DNA from: JAVVHH01 sp965199665
GTDB taxonomy: Bacteria > Pseudomonadota > Alphaproteobacteria > Acetobacterales > Acetobacteraceae
Assembly (NCBI GenBank): GCA_965199665.1
Contig: CBDASO010000001.1
Coordinates: 1 to 64,000 of the forward strand
Reading direction: 5' to 3'
DNA length: 64,000 nt
Shown here piece by piece: positions 27,293-34,913 of this stretch; the first letter of the stretch is position 1; each line of letters begins with the position of its first letter. Made by a program: the position numbers and the translations under genes. Below the pieces are notes generated by a model. The model did not search any database, had not been told where the DNA came from, and saw nothing but the letters and a program-made list of their open reading frames with translations.

Positions 27293-27302
27293 CGCGCCGA
27301 CC

Positions 27303-28634
27303 ATGCACATCGCGATCGACGGCTTCAACCTCGCCCTGGCCCGCGGTACGGGGGTGGCGACCTATGGCCGCATGCTGGCGCAGACGCTGGCCGGGGCGGG
27401 TCACCGGGTCGATGGTTTGTTCGGCCTGCCGATCAACCGTTCGTCGCCCGAGCTGCTGCGGGAGGTGCAGTTCTTCGACGGGCTCGGCAAGGAGGAGGGC
27501 CGATCCCGCGCCCCGTTCGGCAGCATACGCTGGTTCAACGAACTCGCCCATCGAGTCCGCCCGATGGAGGCCGGCAGCATCCCGCAGAGCGGCCAGGTCG
27601 AGACACGCGGCTTTCGGCACCGGTTGCCCCCGTTCGAGCGCATCCTCAACGCCGCCGGCCTGTTCGACGTCGCGGACCGGCACTTCCGTGCCACCGGCCG
27701 CTTCCTGCGTCTGCGCGTGCCGGCGCCTGTGCCGGACGTGATGCACTGGACCTATCCGCTGCCGATCGTGCTGGACGGCGCCCGGAACGTCTACACGCTG
27801 CATGACCTGGTTCCGCTCCGCCTGCCCTACACGACCACCGACAACAAGCGGCTTTACCTCAAGATCCTGCAAGGCTGCGTGCGCCATGCCGACCAGATCT
27901 GCACCGTGTCGGAGGCCTCCCAGCGGGACATCGTGACCCTGCTCGGCGTCTCGCCCGACCGCGTGACCAATACCTACCAAACCAGCGAACTGCCGGCGCT
28001 GCCACCCGAAACCGCGACGCCGGACGGACTGGCGGCGTGGCTGCGAGGTTTGTTCGGGCTGGAGCGGGGCCGCTACCTGCTGTTCTACGGCGCCTTGGAG
28101 CCGAAGAAGAACATCGGCCGGGTCATCGAGGGTTTCCTGGGCGGCACCGCGCCCCTGCCGTTGGTGATCCTGGGCGGACGAGCGTGGCGATCGGAAAACG
28201 AGCTCCGCCTGCTGCAAGCGGGGCCGGACGGGCAGCGCCTCGGCAGCGCGGGCGACCGCGTGCGCCAGCTGGAATACGTGCCGGCCGCGTGGCTCGCCGC
28301 CCTGGTCCGCGGCGCCCGCGCCGTGGTGTTCCCGTCGCTTTCCGAAGGCTTCGGCCTCCCCGTGCTGGAGGCCATGCAGTGCGGCGTGCCGGTGCTCACC
28401 TCGCGGGAGGGCAGCCTGGCCGAGGTCGGCGGCGACGCCGTGCTGCTGGTCGACGCCTACGACCCGGCCGCGATCGGCGCCGCCGCCGAGCGCATCGCCA
28501 CGGACGACGCGCTGCACGCCCGGCTCGCCGCCGCGGGACCGATCCAGGCCGCATTGTTCAGCCCGGACGTCTACCGCACGCGCCTGACGACCCTGTACGA
28601 CGCCGCAACCGCTGCGCGATCCCACTCGCAATGA
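27303..28634 (+). CDS. glycosyltransferase family 4
   Basis: A 443-residue GT-B enzyme, paralogous to the minus-strand gene next to it. It begins HIAIDGFNLALARGTGVATY, with MHWTYPLPIVLDG, YTLHDLVPLRLP, LFYGALEPKKNIGRVIEGFL and the donor-site EX7E motif in SLSEGFGLPVLEAMQCGVPV. Compared with its paralogue it has an insert of about 70 residues in the N-terminal acceptor domain (about residues 45-120), which suggests a different acceptor. It is followed by kpsE at 36 bp. Confidence 0.88.
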   Translation: MHIAIDGFNLALARGTGVATYGRMLAQTLAGAGHRVDGLFGLPINRSSPELLREVQFFDGLGKEEGRSRAPFGSIRWFNELAHRVRPMEAGSIPQSGQVETRGFRHRLPPFERILNAAGLFDVADRHFRATGRFLRLRVPAPVPDVMHWTYPLPIVLDGARNVYTLHDLVPLRLPYTTTDNKRLYLKILQGCVRHADQICTVSEASQRDIVTLLGVSPDRVTNTYQTSELPALPPETATPDGLAAWLRGLFGLERGRYLLFYGALEPKKNIGRVIEGFLGGTAPLPLVILGGRAWRSENELRLLQAGPDGQRLGSAGDRVRQLEYVPAAWLAALVRGARAVVFPSLSEGFGLPVLEAMQCGVPVLTSREGSLAEVGGDAVLLVDAYDPAAIGAAAERIATDDALHARLAAAGPIQAALFSPDVYRTRLTTLYDAATAARSHSQ

Positions 28635-28670
28635 TTGCAAAGCGCTCGCCGCTGCGGCATTTTCAGCGTC

Positions 28671-29831
28671 ATGGACGCGCTCGACCATAAGCTCCCGCAA
28701 GTGTCCCGGCGCGGCAATCCGTACGCGCCGGTGCGCCGACGCAGCTGGGCGCGATACTTCTGGTTCTTCCTCGTCGTCATCGTGCCCACGGTCGTTACTG
28801 CCGGCTACATGTTCGGCTACGCCGCCGACCAATATGTCTCGGAGGCGCGCTTCGTGGTTCGCGGCCCCGCGTCGCAATCGGTCGGCATGCTCACCGGGCT
28901 GCTGCAATCGACCGGGCTGACGCACGCGCAGGAAGACACCTACGTCGTGCAGGACTACATGCAGTCGCGCGACGCCATGGCCGAACTGATCGAGCATGAC
29001 GATCTGCGCGACGTGTTCGCCCGCCCGGAAGCCGACCCGCTGTTCCGCTTCCCGCTCTGGTCCGGCTGGAAGAGCGACGAGCACTTGTTCCGTTACTTCA
29101 AGTCGCATGTGGTCGCCGAGCTCGACTCCACCACCGGCGTGTCGACCCTCACGGTCCGCAGCTTCCGCGCCGACGACTCGCGGAACGTGGCCCGCGCCCT
29201 GCTGACCGCCGGCGAGGCGCTGGTGAACCGCATGAACGAGCGGCAGCGGGAGAACACGCTGCGGCAAGCCCGCAAGGACGTCGCCGACGCCGAGAAGCGC
29301 GTGACGGATGTGGGCCGCGAGATCGCCGAGTTCCGCAACCGCGAGTCGATTCTGGACCCGACCAAGCAATCGATCCCGTTGCTGTCCGGCATCAACGACC
29401 TGCAGATGGCGCTGGTGCGGACCAACATCCAAGTCGCCCAATTGGCGGTCAACACGCCCAAGAGCCCGCTGATCCCCGAGTTGCAGCGCCGCGCCAAGGT
29501 GCTGCAGGATCAGATCGATCAGTCGCGCACGCAGATCACCGGCCCCGACACGTCGCTGGTGCCGAAGATCACCGCCTTCGACGCGCTGGCGCTGCAGCAG
29601 GGCTTTGCCGACAAGCTGCTGGGTTCGGCCATCCAGTCCTTCGAAGCGGCACGGATCGCGGCGGAGCGGCAGGAGCTGTATCTCGAGACGATCGTGCAGC
29701 CCAACCTGTCGGACTACCCCGGTTACCCGAAGCGGGTCGCCACGGTGGCCGTCGTGTTCGCCAGCTTCCTCGGCCTGTTCATCGGCGGCGGCCTGATCCT
29801 GAGCGCCGCCCGCGAGCACCGGCTGCACTGA
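28671..29831 (+). CDS. kpsE: capsule polysaccharide export inner-membrane protein
   Basis: A 386-residue polysaccharide co-polymerase-type protein. The N-terminal membrane segment (YFWFFLVVIVPTVVTAGYMF, about 24-43) is followed by YVSEARFVVRG, the Wzz-type motif. Next come a long helical, partly coiled-coil periplasmic region (about 185-320) and a second membrane segment near the C terminus (VATVAVVFASFLGLFIGG). This is the KpsE/CtrB/BexC layout that links KpsMT to the outer-membrane channel. The ATG at 28671 is preferred over the upstream TTG at 28635. Confidence 0.87.
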   Translation: MDALDHKLPQVSRRGNPYAPVRRRSWARYFWFFLVVIVPTVVTAGYMFGYAADQYVSEARFVVRGPASQSVGMLTGLLQSTGLTHAQEDTYVVQDYMQSRDAMAELIEHDDLRDVFARPEADPLFRFPLWSGWKSDEHLFRYFKSHVVAELDSTTGVSTLTVRSFRADDSRNVARALLTAGEALVNRMNERQRENTLRQARKDVADAEKRVTDVGREIAEFRNRESILDPTKQSIPLLSGINDLQMALVRTNIQVAQLAVNTPKSPLIPELQRRAKVLQDQIDQSRTQITGPDTSLVPKITAFDALALQQGFADKLLGSAIQSFEAARIAAERQELYLETIVQPNLSDYPGYPKRVATVAVVFASFLGLFIGGGLILSAAREHRLH

Positions 29832-29838
29832 TCCCGTC

Positions 29839-29861
29839 ACCCCCGGGTTCGGCCCGGGGGT
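29839..29861 (+). terminator. strong GC hairpin between convergent kpsE and APH-like gene
   Basis: A perfect 9-bp stem, ACCCCCGGG / CCCGGGGGT, with loop TTCGG fills most of the 39-bp gap. No T-tract follows on either strand, so it is either a bidirectional hairpin terminator or a dispersed intergenic repeat; strings like this are common between genes of GC-rich alphaproteobacteria. Confidence 0.5.
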
Positions 29862-29870
29862 CCACGACCC

Positions 29871-30905
29871 TCAGCCGATTTGCTCCGCCACCTGCCAGCC
29901 CGCTTCTGCGATCGGCGTGGCCATGCGCCCGACCATCGCGGCTTGCGGATCGGCCGCGGTGCCGTCCTGCGAACGTTTGGCGATCCCTTGCACGATCGCG
30001 GCGAGGCGGAACAAGTTAAAGGCGACGTAGACATTCCAGGCGCCACCCGGCTGCCGCCCGGTGCGCGCATTGTATGCCGCCACGTATTCGTCCCCGCTCG
30101 GGATGCCGAGCGCCGGCAAATCCGCCCCGCGCAGGCCGCGGAACACGTCGGGCGCCAGGTGCCAGGCCAGCGTGTTGTTGGCGAAATCCGACAGCGGATC
30201 GCCCAGGGTCGACAGCTCCCAGTCCAGCACGGCCACCACGCGCGGCTCGGTCGGGTGGATCAGCATGTTGTCCAGCCGGAGGTCGCCGTGCACGATGCCG
30301 ACCTCCTCACTCGCCGGCAGGCGATCCGGCAGCCACTCGATCAGCTGGTCCATCGCCGGGATCGCCACCGTCTCGGACAGCCGATACTGCTCCGACCAGC
30401 GCTTGAACTGCCGGGCCATGTAGTTGGCGGGGCGCCCGTAATCGGCCAGCCCGACCGCGGCCGGGTCGACCTGGTGCAGCCGCGCCACCGTGTCGTTCAT
30501 CGAATCGAAGATGGCGGCGCGCTCGGCCGGCGCGAGCTCCGGCAGCCGCGGGTCCATGAACACGCGGCCGGGCACGAAATCCATGACGTAGAACGCGCTG
30601 CCGATCACGGCCGGGTCCTCGCACAGCGCCAGCACGGGCGGCACCGGCACGCCCGTGCCGGCCAGCGCCGCCATCACGCGGAACTCGCGCTCGATCATGT
30701 GGGCGCTGGCGAGCAACGGACCGAGCGGCTTACAGCGCAGCACGGTGTCGCCGGACGGCGCAGACAGCCGAAAGGTCGGGTTGGACTGCCCGCCCGCCAG
30801 CTTCGTCGCCGTGACCGGGCCGCGAAAGCCCGGCACGTGCTGCGCCAGCCAGGGTTCGAGGGCGGCAAGATCGGGCCAGCGAGGCCCAGTCGGTTCGGTC
30901 GTCAC
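29871..30905 (-). CDS. phosphotransferase (APH) family protein, ACAD10/11 N-domain-like
   Basis: A 344-residue protein-kinase-like fold. GGQSNPTFRL is the nucleotide loop, LRCKPLGPLL carries the ATP Lys, VHGDLRLDNMLIHP carries the catalytic Asp and Asn, and AVLDWELSTLGDPLSD is the metal Asp region. This matches the APH-type domain found at the N terminus of acyl-CoA dehydrogenase 10/11 and in stand-alone bacterial forms, often in acyl-CoA catabolism. The GTG at 30905 gives the family N terminus; the open frame continues 32 residues upstream. It is 74 bp from the oxidoreductase gene, so a shared transcript is possible. The substrate is unknown. Confidence 0.82.
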   Translation of the reverse strand: MTTEPTGPRWPDLAALEPWLAQHVPGFRGPVTATKLAGGQSNPTFRLSAPSGDTVLRCKPLGPLLASAHMIEREFRVMAALAGTGVPVPPVLALCEDPAVIGSAFYVMDFVPGRVFMDPRLPELAPAERAAIFDSMNDTVARLHQVDPAAVGLADYGRPANYMARQFKRWSEQYRLSETVAIPAMDQLIEWLPDRLPASEEVGIVHGDLRLDNMLIHPTEPRVVAVLDWELSTLGDPLSDFANNTLAWHLAPDVFRGLRGADLPALGIPSGDEYVAAYNARTGRQPGGAWNVYVAFNLFRLAAIVQGIAKRSQDGTAADPQAAMVGRMATPIAEAGWQVAEQIG

Positions 30906-30979
30906 GCGGATGCCTGCTTTGGCCGGAGCGGAGGGGGCGATCACCGTAGGTCGGACGGCCCCGGCGGGGCAAGCCGCCG

Positions 30980-32137
30980 TCAGGTCTCGAGGGGCTGCCA
31001 CCGCGCGTCGTTGCGCGACGAGGCGATCGCGGCGGCGATGAAGCGCAGCCCGCGCAGCCCGGCGGCCGCACCCGGTAGGCCGCGGTCCGGGGACGGCCGG
31101 CCGTCGCGCACGGCCTCCAGCTCGTCGGCGAAGTCGCGATACAGCTGGGCAAACGCCTCCAGATAGCCCTCCGGATGGCCGGACGGGATGCGGCTCGCCT
31201 GCCCGGCCACCGCGCTGGCGCCTGCGCCGGCCCGTCGGATCAACCGCGGCGGCTCACCGAACGGCGCGTGCTTGAGCTCGTTGGGCTGCTCCTGCGCCCA
31301 TTCCAGCCCGCCCGTGGCGCCGTACACGCGCAAGCGCAGCCCGTTCTCCTGCCCCGGCGCGACCTGCGACGACCACAGCCCGCCCCGCGCCCCGCCCGCG
31401 AAGCGGAGCAGCATCTGCGCGTTGTCGTCCAGCCGGCGGCCCGGCACGAAGGTCGTCAGCTCCGCCGCGACGCTCTCGCAGCGCAGCCCGGTGACGAACT
31501 CGGCGAGGTTGAAGGCATGGGTGCCGATGTCGCCGAGGCAGCCGGCCTCGCCGCTCTGCGCCGGGTCGGTGCGCCAGGCCGCCTGCTTCTGGCCGGTCGC
31601 CTCCAGCGCATCGGTCAGCCAATCCTGCGGGTATTCGACTTGGACGACGCGCACGGCGCCGATCGCGCCCGACGCCACCATCTCGCGCGCCTGCCGCACG
31701 AGCGGATAGCCGGTGTAGTTGTGCGTGAGCAGGAAGGGCAGCCCGCTCCGCTCCACCAGCGCGGCCAGCGCGACCGCGTCTTCCAGCCGGTGCGTCATCG
31801 GCTTCTCGCAGATCACCGGCAGGCCGTGCTGGAGGCAGATCGTCGCGGCGGCAGCGTGCAGATGGTTGGGGGTCACGATGGCCACCGCATCGACGCGGTC
31901 GGGCCGCCCCGCCTCCCCCGCCGCCAGCGCCTCGGCGCTCGGGTAGGCGCGGTCGGGCGCGACATACAGGGCGTCGGCGCTGGCGCTGGCCCGCTCGGGG
32001 TCGGACGAGAACGCGCCGGCCACCAGCTCCCACCGGTCGTCCAGCCGCGCGGCGATGCGGTGCACGGCGCCGATGAACGCCCCCTCCCCGCCGCCCACCA
32101 TGCCGAGGCGGAGGCGCCGACGCACCGGCGGCGGCAT
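30980..32137 (-). CDS. Gfo/Idh/MocA family sugar oxidoreductase
   Basis: A 385-residue NAD(P)-dependent enzyme. The Rossmann motif is GMVGGGEGAFIGAVHR, VICEKPMTHRLEDA is the EKP motif, and GCLGDIGTHAFNLAEF carries the usual catalytic-site Asp/His. The ATG at 32137 shares one base with the previous stop (TGATG); a GTG three bases earlier would give a 4-bp overlap. It belongs to a tight minus-strand unit with a TIM-barrel isomerase, two more oxidoreductases and a ThuA-like protein, which suggests oxidation or reduction at C-3 of a glycoside. The exact sugar is unknown. Confidence 0.88.
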   Translation of the reverse strand: MPPPVRRRLRLGMVGGGEGAFIGAVHRIAARLDDRWELVAGAFSSDPERASASADALYVAPDRAYPSAEALAAGEAGRPDRVDAVAIVTPNHLHAAAATICLQHGLPVICEKPMTHRLEDAVALAALVERSGLPFLLTHNYTGYPLVRQAREMVASGAIGAVRVVQVEYPQDWLTDALEATGQKQAAWRTDPAQSGEAGCLGDIGTHAFNLAEFVTGLRCESVAAELTTFVPGRRLDDNAQMLLRFAGGARGGLWSSQVAPGQENGLRLRVYGATGGLEWAQEQPNELKHAPFGEPPRLIRRAGAGASAVAGQASRIPSGHPEGYLEAFAQLYRDFADELEAVRDGRPSPDRGLPGAAAGLRGLRFIAAAIASSRNDARWQPLET

Positions 32138-33192
32138 CACCCGAGCCCCAGCATGGCGCGGTTGGCTGCCTCGTCCGTCCCGCCGGCGGCAAAATCGTCG
32201 AAGGCGCGGGAGGCGACGGTGATGAGGTGCTTCGCGATGAACGGCGCGCCCTCGGCGGCCCCCTGCTCGCTATCCTTGATGCAGCATTCCCACTCCAGCA
32301 CGGCCCAGCCGTCAAAGCCGTATTGCGATAGCTTGGAGAACACCGCGCCGAAATCGACCTGCCCGTCGCCGAGCGAGCGGAACCGGCCGGCGCGCGCGGC
32401 CCAGGGCTGGAACCCGCCATACACGCCGCTGCGCCCGGTCGGGTTGAACTCCGCATCCTTGGCGTGGAACATGCGGATGCGCTGGTGATAGATGTCGATG
32501 TTCGCGAGGTAATCGAGCTGCTGCAGCACGTAGTGGCTGGGGTCGTAGAGCATGTTGCAGCGCGGATGATTGCCGACGCGCTCGAGGAACATCTCGAACG
32601 TGACGCCGTCGTGCAGGTCCTCGCCGGGGTGGATCTCGTAGCAGAGGTCGACGCCCGCTTCGTCGAACGCGTCCAGGATCGGGCGCCAGCGCCGGGCCAG
32701 CTCGTCGAAGCCGGTTTCCACCAGCCCGGCCGGCCGCTGCGGCCAGGGATACATGTAGGGCCAGACCAGCGCGCCGGAGAAGGTCGCGTGCGCCGAAAGG
32801 CCCAGCCGGCGCGAGGCACGTGCGGCCAGGCGCATCTGCTCGACCGCCCAGGCCTGCCGCGCCACCGGGTCGCCGCGGACGCCGGGCGCGGCGAAACCGT
32901 CGAACGCGGTGTCGTAGGCCGGATGCACGGCGACGAGCTGGCCCTGCAGATGGGTGGAGAGCTCCGTTAGCTCGACGCCGGCCTCGGCCAGCGTGCCGCG
33001 GACTTCGTCGCAATAGTCCTGGCTGCCGGCGGCGCGGGCGAGGTCGAACAGCCGCGCGTCCCAGCTCGGGATCTGGACGCCCTTGTAGCCGTGCCCGGCC
33101 GCCCAGCGGGCGATGCCGGACAGGCTGTTGAACGGTGCCGCGTCGCCCGCGAACTGGGCAAGGAAGATGGCGGGCCCCTTGATCGTCTTCAC
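32137..33192 (-). CDS. sugar phosphate isomerase/epimerase family TIM-barrel protein
   Basis: A 351-residue xylose-isomerase-like TIM barrel (AP endonuclease family 2). Metal ligands are expected in CYEIHPGEDLHDG, MLYDPSHYVLQQ, MFHAKDAEF and VLEWECC. Enzymes of this type isomerise or epimerise keto-sugars, such as YcjR in the E. coli ycj cluster, where it works beside Gfo/Idh dehydrogenases. The GTG start overlaps the upstream oxidoreductase by GTGA, and the stop overlaps the downstream one. The context suggests handling of a 3-keto-sugar intermediate; this is inference. Confidence 0.87.
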   Translation of the reverse strand: MKTIKGPAIFLAQFAGDAAPFNSLSGIARWAAGHGYKGVQIPSWDARLFDLARAAGSQDYCDEVRGTLAEAGVELTELSTHLQGQLVAVHPAYDTAFDGFAAPGVRGDPVARQAWAVEQMRLAARASRRLGLSAHATFSGALVWPYMYPWPQRPAGLVETGFDELARRWRPILDAFDEAGVDLCYEIHPGEDLHDGVTFEMFLERVGNHPRCNMLYDPSHYVLQQLDYLANIDIYHQRIRMFHAKDAEFNPTGRSGVYGGFQPWAARAGRFRSLGDGQVDFGAVFSKLSQYGFDGWAVLEWECCIKDSEQGAAEGAPFIAKHLITVASRAFDDFAAGGTDEAANRAMLGLG

Positions 33193-34256
33193 CGTGCGTC
33201 CTCCAACTCGACCCAACCGCCCTCGCGCAGGCTGCGCGCGATCGCCTCCAGCGCCAGCGCGGTGTCGATCGACTCCGCTTCCGTGGCGCCGTTCCACTCG
33301 CCGGTGCCACCCCGTATGGCGCGGGCGAACGACTCCGCTTCCGCCCTGAAGCCGTCGCCCGCCGGCAGCTCGAGCGTCTCCCACGGCACCGTGGCGGCCG
33401 TGCCGCGGCGCAGGCGGAGCGGCAGGATCATGTCGGCGCTCATCGCGTGATTGGCGTAGCTGGTCTCGATGGCGCCGGCTTCGCCCAGGATGGTCGCCCC
33501 TCGATGCCCGGCGGTCGCCATGCTGCAGGAGAGCTGGGCAATGGCGCCGCCCGGGAACTCGAGCGTCGCAGCGACGGTGAGGTCGACGCCATCGGAGGGG
33601 CCGCTTCCCGTCCAGCGCCCGGTCGCCAGCACGCGACGGGGCCGCTCGCCGACGGCAAGGCGGATCAGGCTCATCGGGTAGGTGCCGGCATCCAGCAGGG
33701 CGCCGCCGCCGCGGGCCGGGTCGAGCCGGATATTGTCGGGGTTGCCGAGCGGCGAGCCGTCCGGCGCGCACAGCGCGAAACCGAAGGTGGCGCTCACCAG
33801 CTGCACCCGGCCGACCGCGCCCTCGGCCAGCAGCGCCCGCAGCCGGAGCGTCTGCGGTTGGGAGAGATACGGGTAGGCTTCGGCCAGCAGCGTCCCCTGC
33901 GCGCGGGCGGCCGCGAACATGCGCCGGGCGTCCGCCGCGCCGATCGCGAGCGGCTTCTCGCACAGCACATGCTTGCCCGCTTCCGCCGCGCGGATCGCCC
34001 AGGCGGCGTGCAGGTCGTTCGGCAGCGGGATGTAGATCGCCTCCACCGCCGGGTCGGCGAGCAGCGCCTCGTAGGAGGGGTAGGCGCGGGCGATCCCGGT
34101 CTCGGCGGCGAACGCCTCGGCCGTCGCCGCGGTGCGGCTGCCCACCGCCACGATCGTGGCCAGCGGCGAGCCGGCCAGCCCGGCGGCGAACTTCTTGGCG
34201 ATCGCCGCCGCGCCCAGGATGCCGAAGCGGACCGGCTCGATGTCCGCCGTCGTCAT
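33189..34256 (-). CDS. Gfo/Idh/MocA family oxidoreductase
   Basis: A 355-residue enzyme with RFGILGAAAIAKKF (Rossmann), YIPLPNDLHAAW, VLCEKPLAIGAAD (EKP) and GGALLDAGTYPMSLIRL. The last is the GGGxLxDxGxYxxxxxR form of glucose-fructose oxidoreductase and dihydrodiol/xylose dehydrogenase relatives. A D-xylose 1-dehydrogenase role is therefore possible and would fit the xyloside genes across the divergent promoter, but this is unproven. The ATG at 34256 overlaps the ThuA-like gene (ATGA). The next gene downstream overlaps by GTGA. Confidence 0.87.
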   Translation of the reverse strand: MTTADIEPVRFGILGAAAIAKKFAAGLAGSPLATIVAVGSRTAATAEAFAAETGIARAYPSYEALLADPAVEAIYIPLPNDLHAAWAIRAAEAGKHVLCEKPLAIGAADARRMFAAARAQGTLLAEAYPYLSQPQTLRLRALLAEGAVGRVQLVSATFGFALCAPDGSPLGNPDNIRLDPARGGGALLDAGTYPMSLIRLAVGERPRRVLATGRWTGSGPSDGVDLTVAATLEFPGGAIAQLSCSMATAGHRGATILGEAGAIETSYANHAMSADMILPLRLRRGTAATVPWETLELPAGDGFRAEAESFARAIRGGTGEWNGATEAESIDTALALEAIARSLREGGWVELEDAR

Positions 34257-34900
34257 GCCTCCCGCGCCGCCCAGTTCGCGCCGCGGCGGAAGATCGTCGC
34301 CATCGCGGGCACGTCGAACTCCGAGGCGACGTGGCCGAGGGCGGAATAGAACACCCGCCCCGCGCCGTGCCGCCGCTTCCAGACCACCGGCATGGTGTGC
34401 CCGTCGATCCAGGCGCAATGGTCGCCCGCGAACGTCGTGGTCGCCAGCACCTCGTTGTTGGGATCGACGTGCATGTAGTACTGCTCGGACCGATACGGGA
34501 AATCCCCCACGCCCTGCATCACCGCGTCGTCGGGCCGGGTGATGTTGACCGTGTAGTCGATGATGTTGCCGGGATGGGCGACCCACTGCCCGCCGACCAT
34601 GAACTGATACTTCACCTCGTTGCGGAAGCTATCGCCCATCTGGCCGTGGAAGCCGGCCAGCCCCACCCCGGCCTCGACGGCGGCGCACAGGTTTTCCACC
34701 TCGTCCTTGCCGATGGTCGACATGGTGACGATCGGCACGATCAGGCTCAGCTCGCGCAGCCCCGGATCGGCGTAGGCCGCCGTGCTGTCCGACACCGTCA
34801 CGTCGAACCCGTCGGCCCGCAGCATGTCGGCCACCACGGCCGCGCACTGCGCCGGCTCGTGACCCGGCCATCCCCCCTGCACGATCAAGGCCTTGCGCAT
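34253..34900 (-). CDS. ThuA-like domain protein
   Basis: A 215-residue class I glutamine-amidotransferase-like fold: MRKALIVQGGWPGHEP at the N terminus, GVGLAGFHGQMGDSFRNEV in the middle (no nucleophilic Cys) and RVFYSALGHVASEFD near the end. ThuA of Sinorhizobium is needed for trehalose/sucrose use together with ThuB, a Gfo/Idh enzyme that makes 3-keto sugars. The same pairing is seen here. The ATG at 34900 has AAGGGAG upstream. It starts 13 bp after the first oxidoreductase gene. Confidence 0.87.
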   Translation of the reverse strand: MRKALIVQGGWPGHEPAQCAAVVADMLRADGFDVTVSDSTAAYADPGLRELSLIVPIVTMSTIGKDEVENLCAAVEAGVGLAGFHGQMGDSFRNEVKYQFMVGGQWVAHPGNIIDYTVNITRPDDAVMQGVGDFPYRSEQYYMHVDPNNEVLATTTFAGDHCAWIDGHTMPVVWKRRHGAGRVFYSALGHVASEFDVPAMATIFRRGANWAAREA

Positions 34901-34913
34901 CGACGATCTCCCT

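Noticed and set aside
29839..29861. Intrinsic terminator with certainty
   Set aside because: The stem is excellent but no T-tract follows on either strand, so I only list it as a probable hairpin terminator or repeat.
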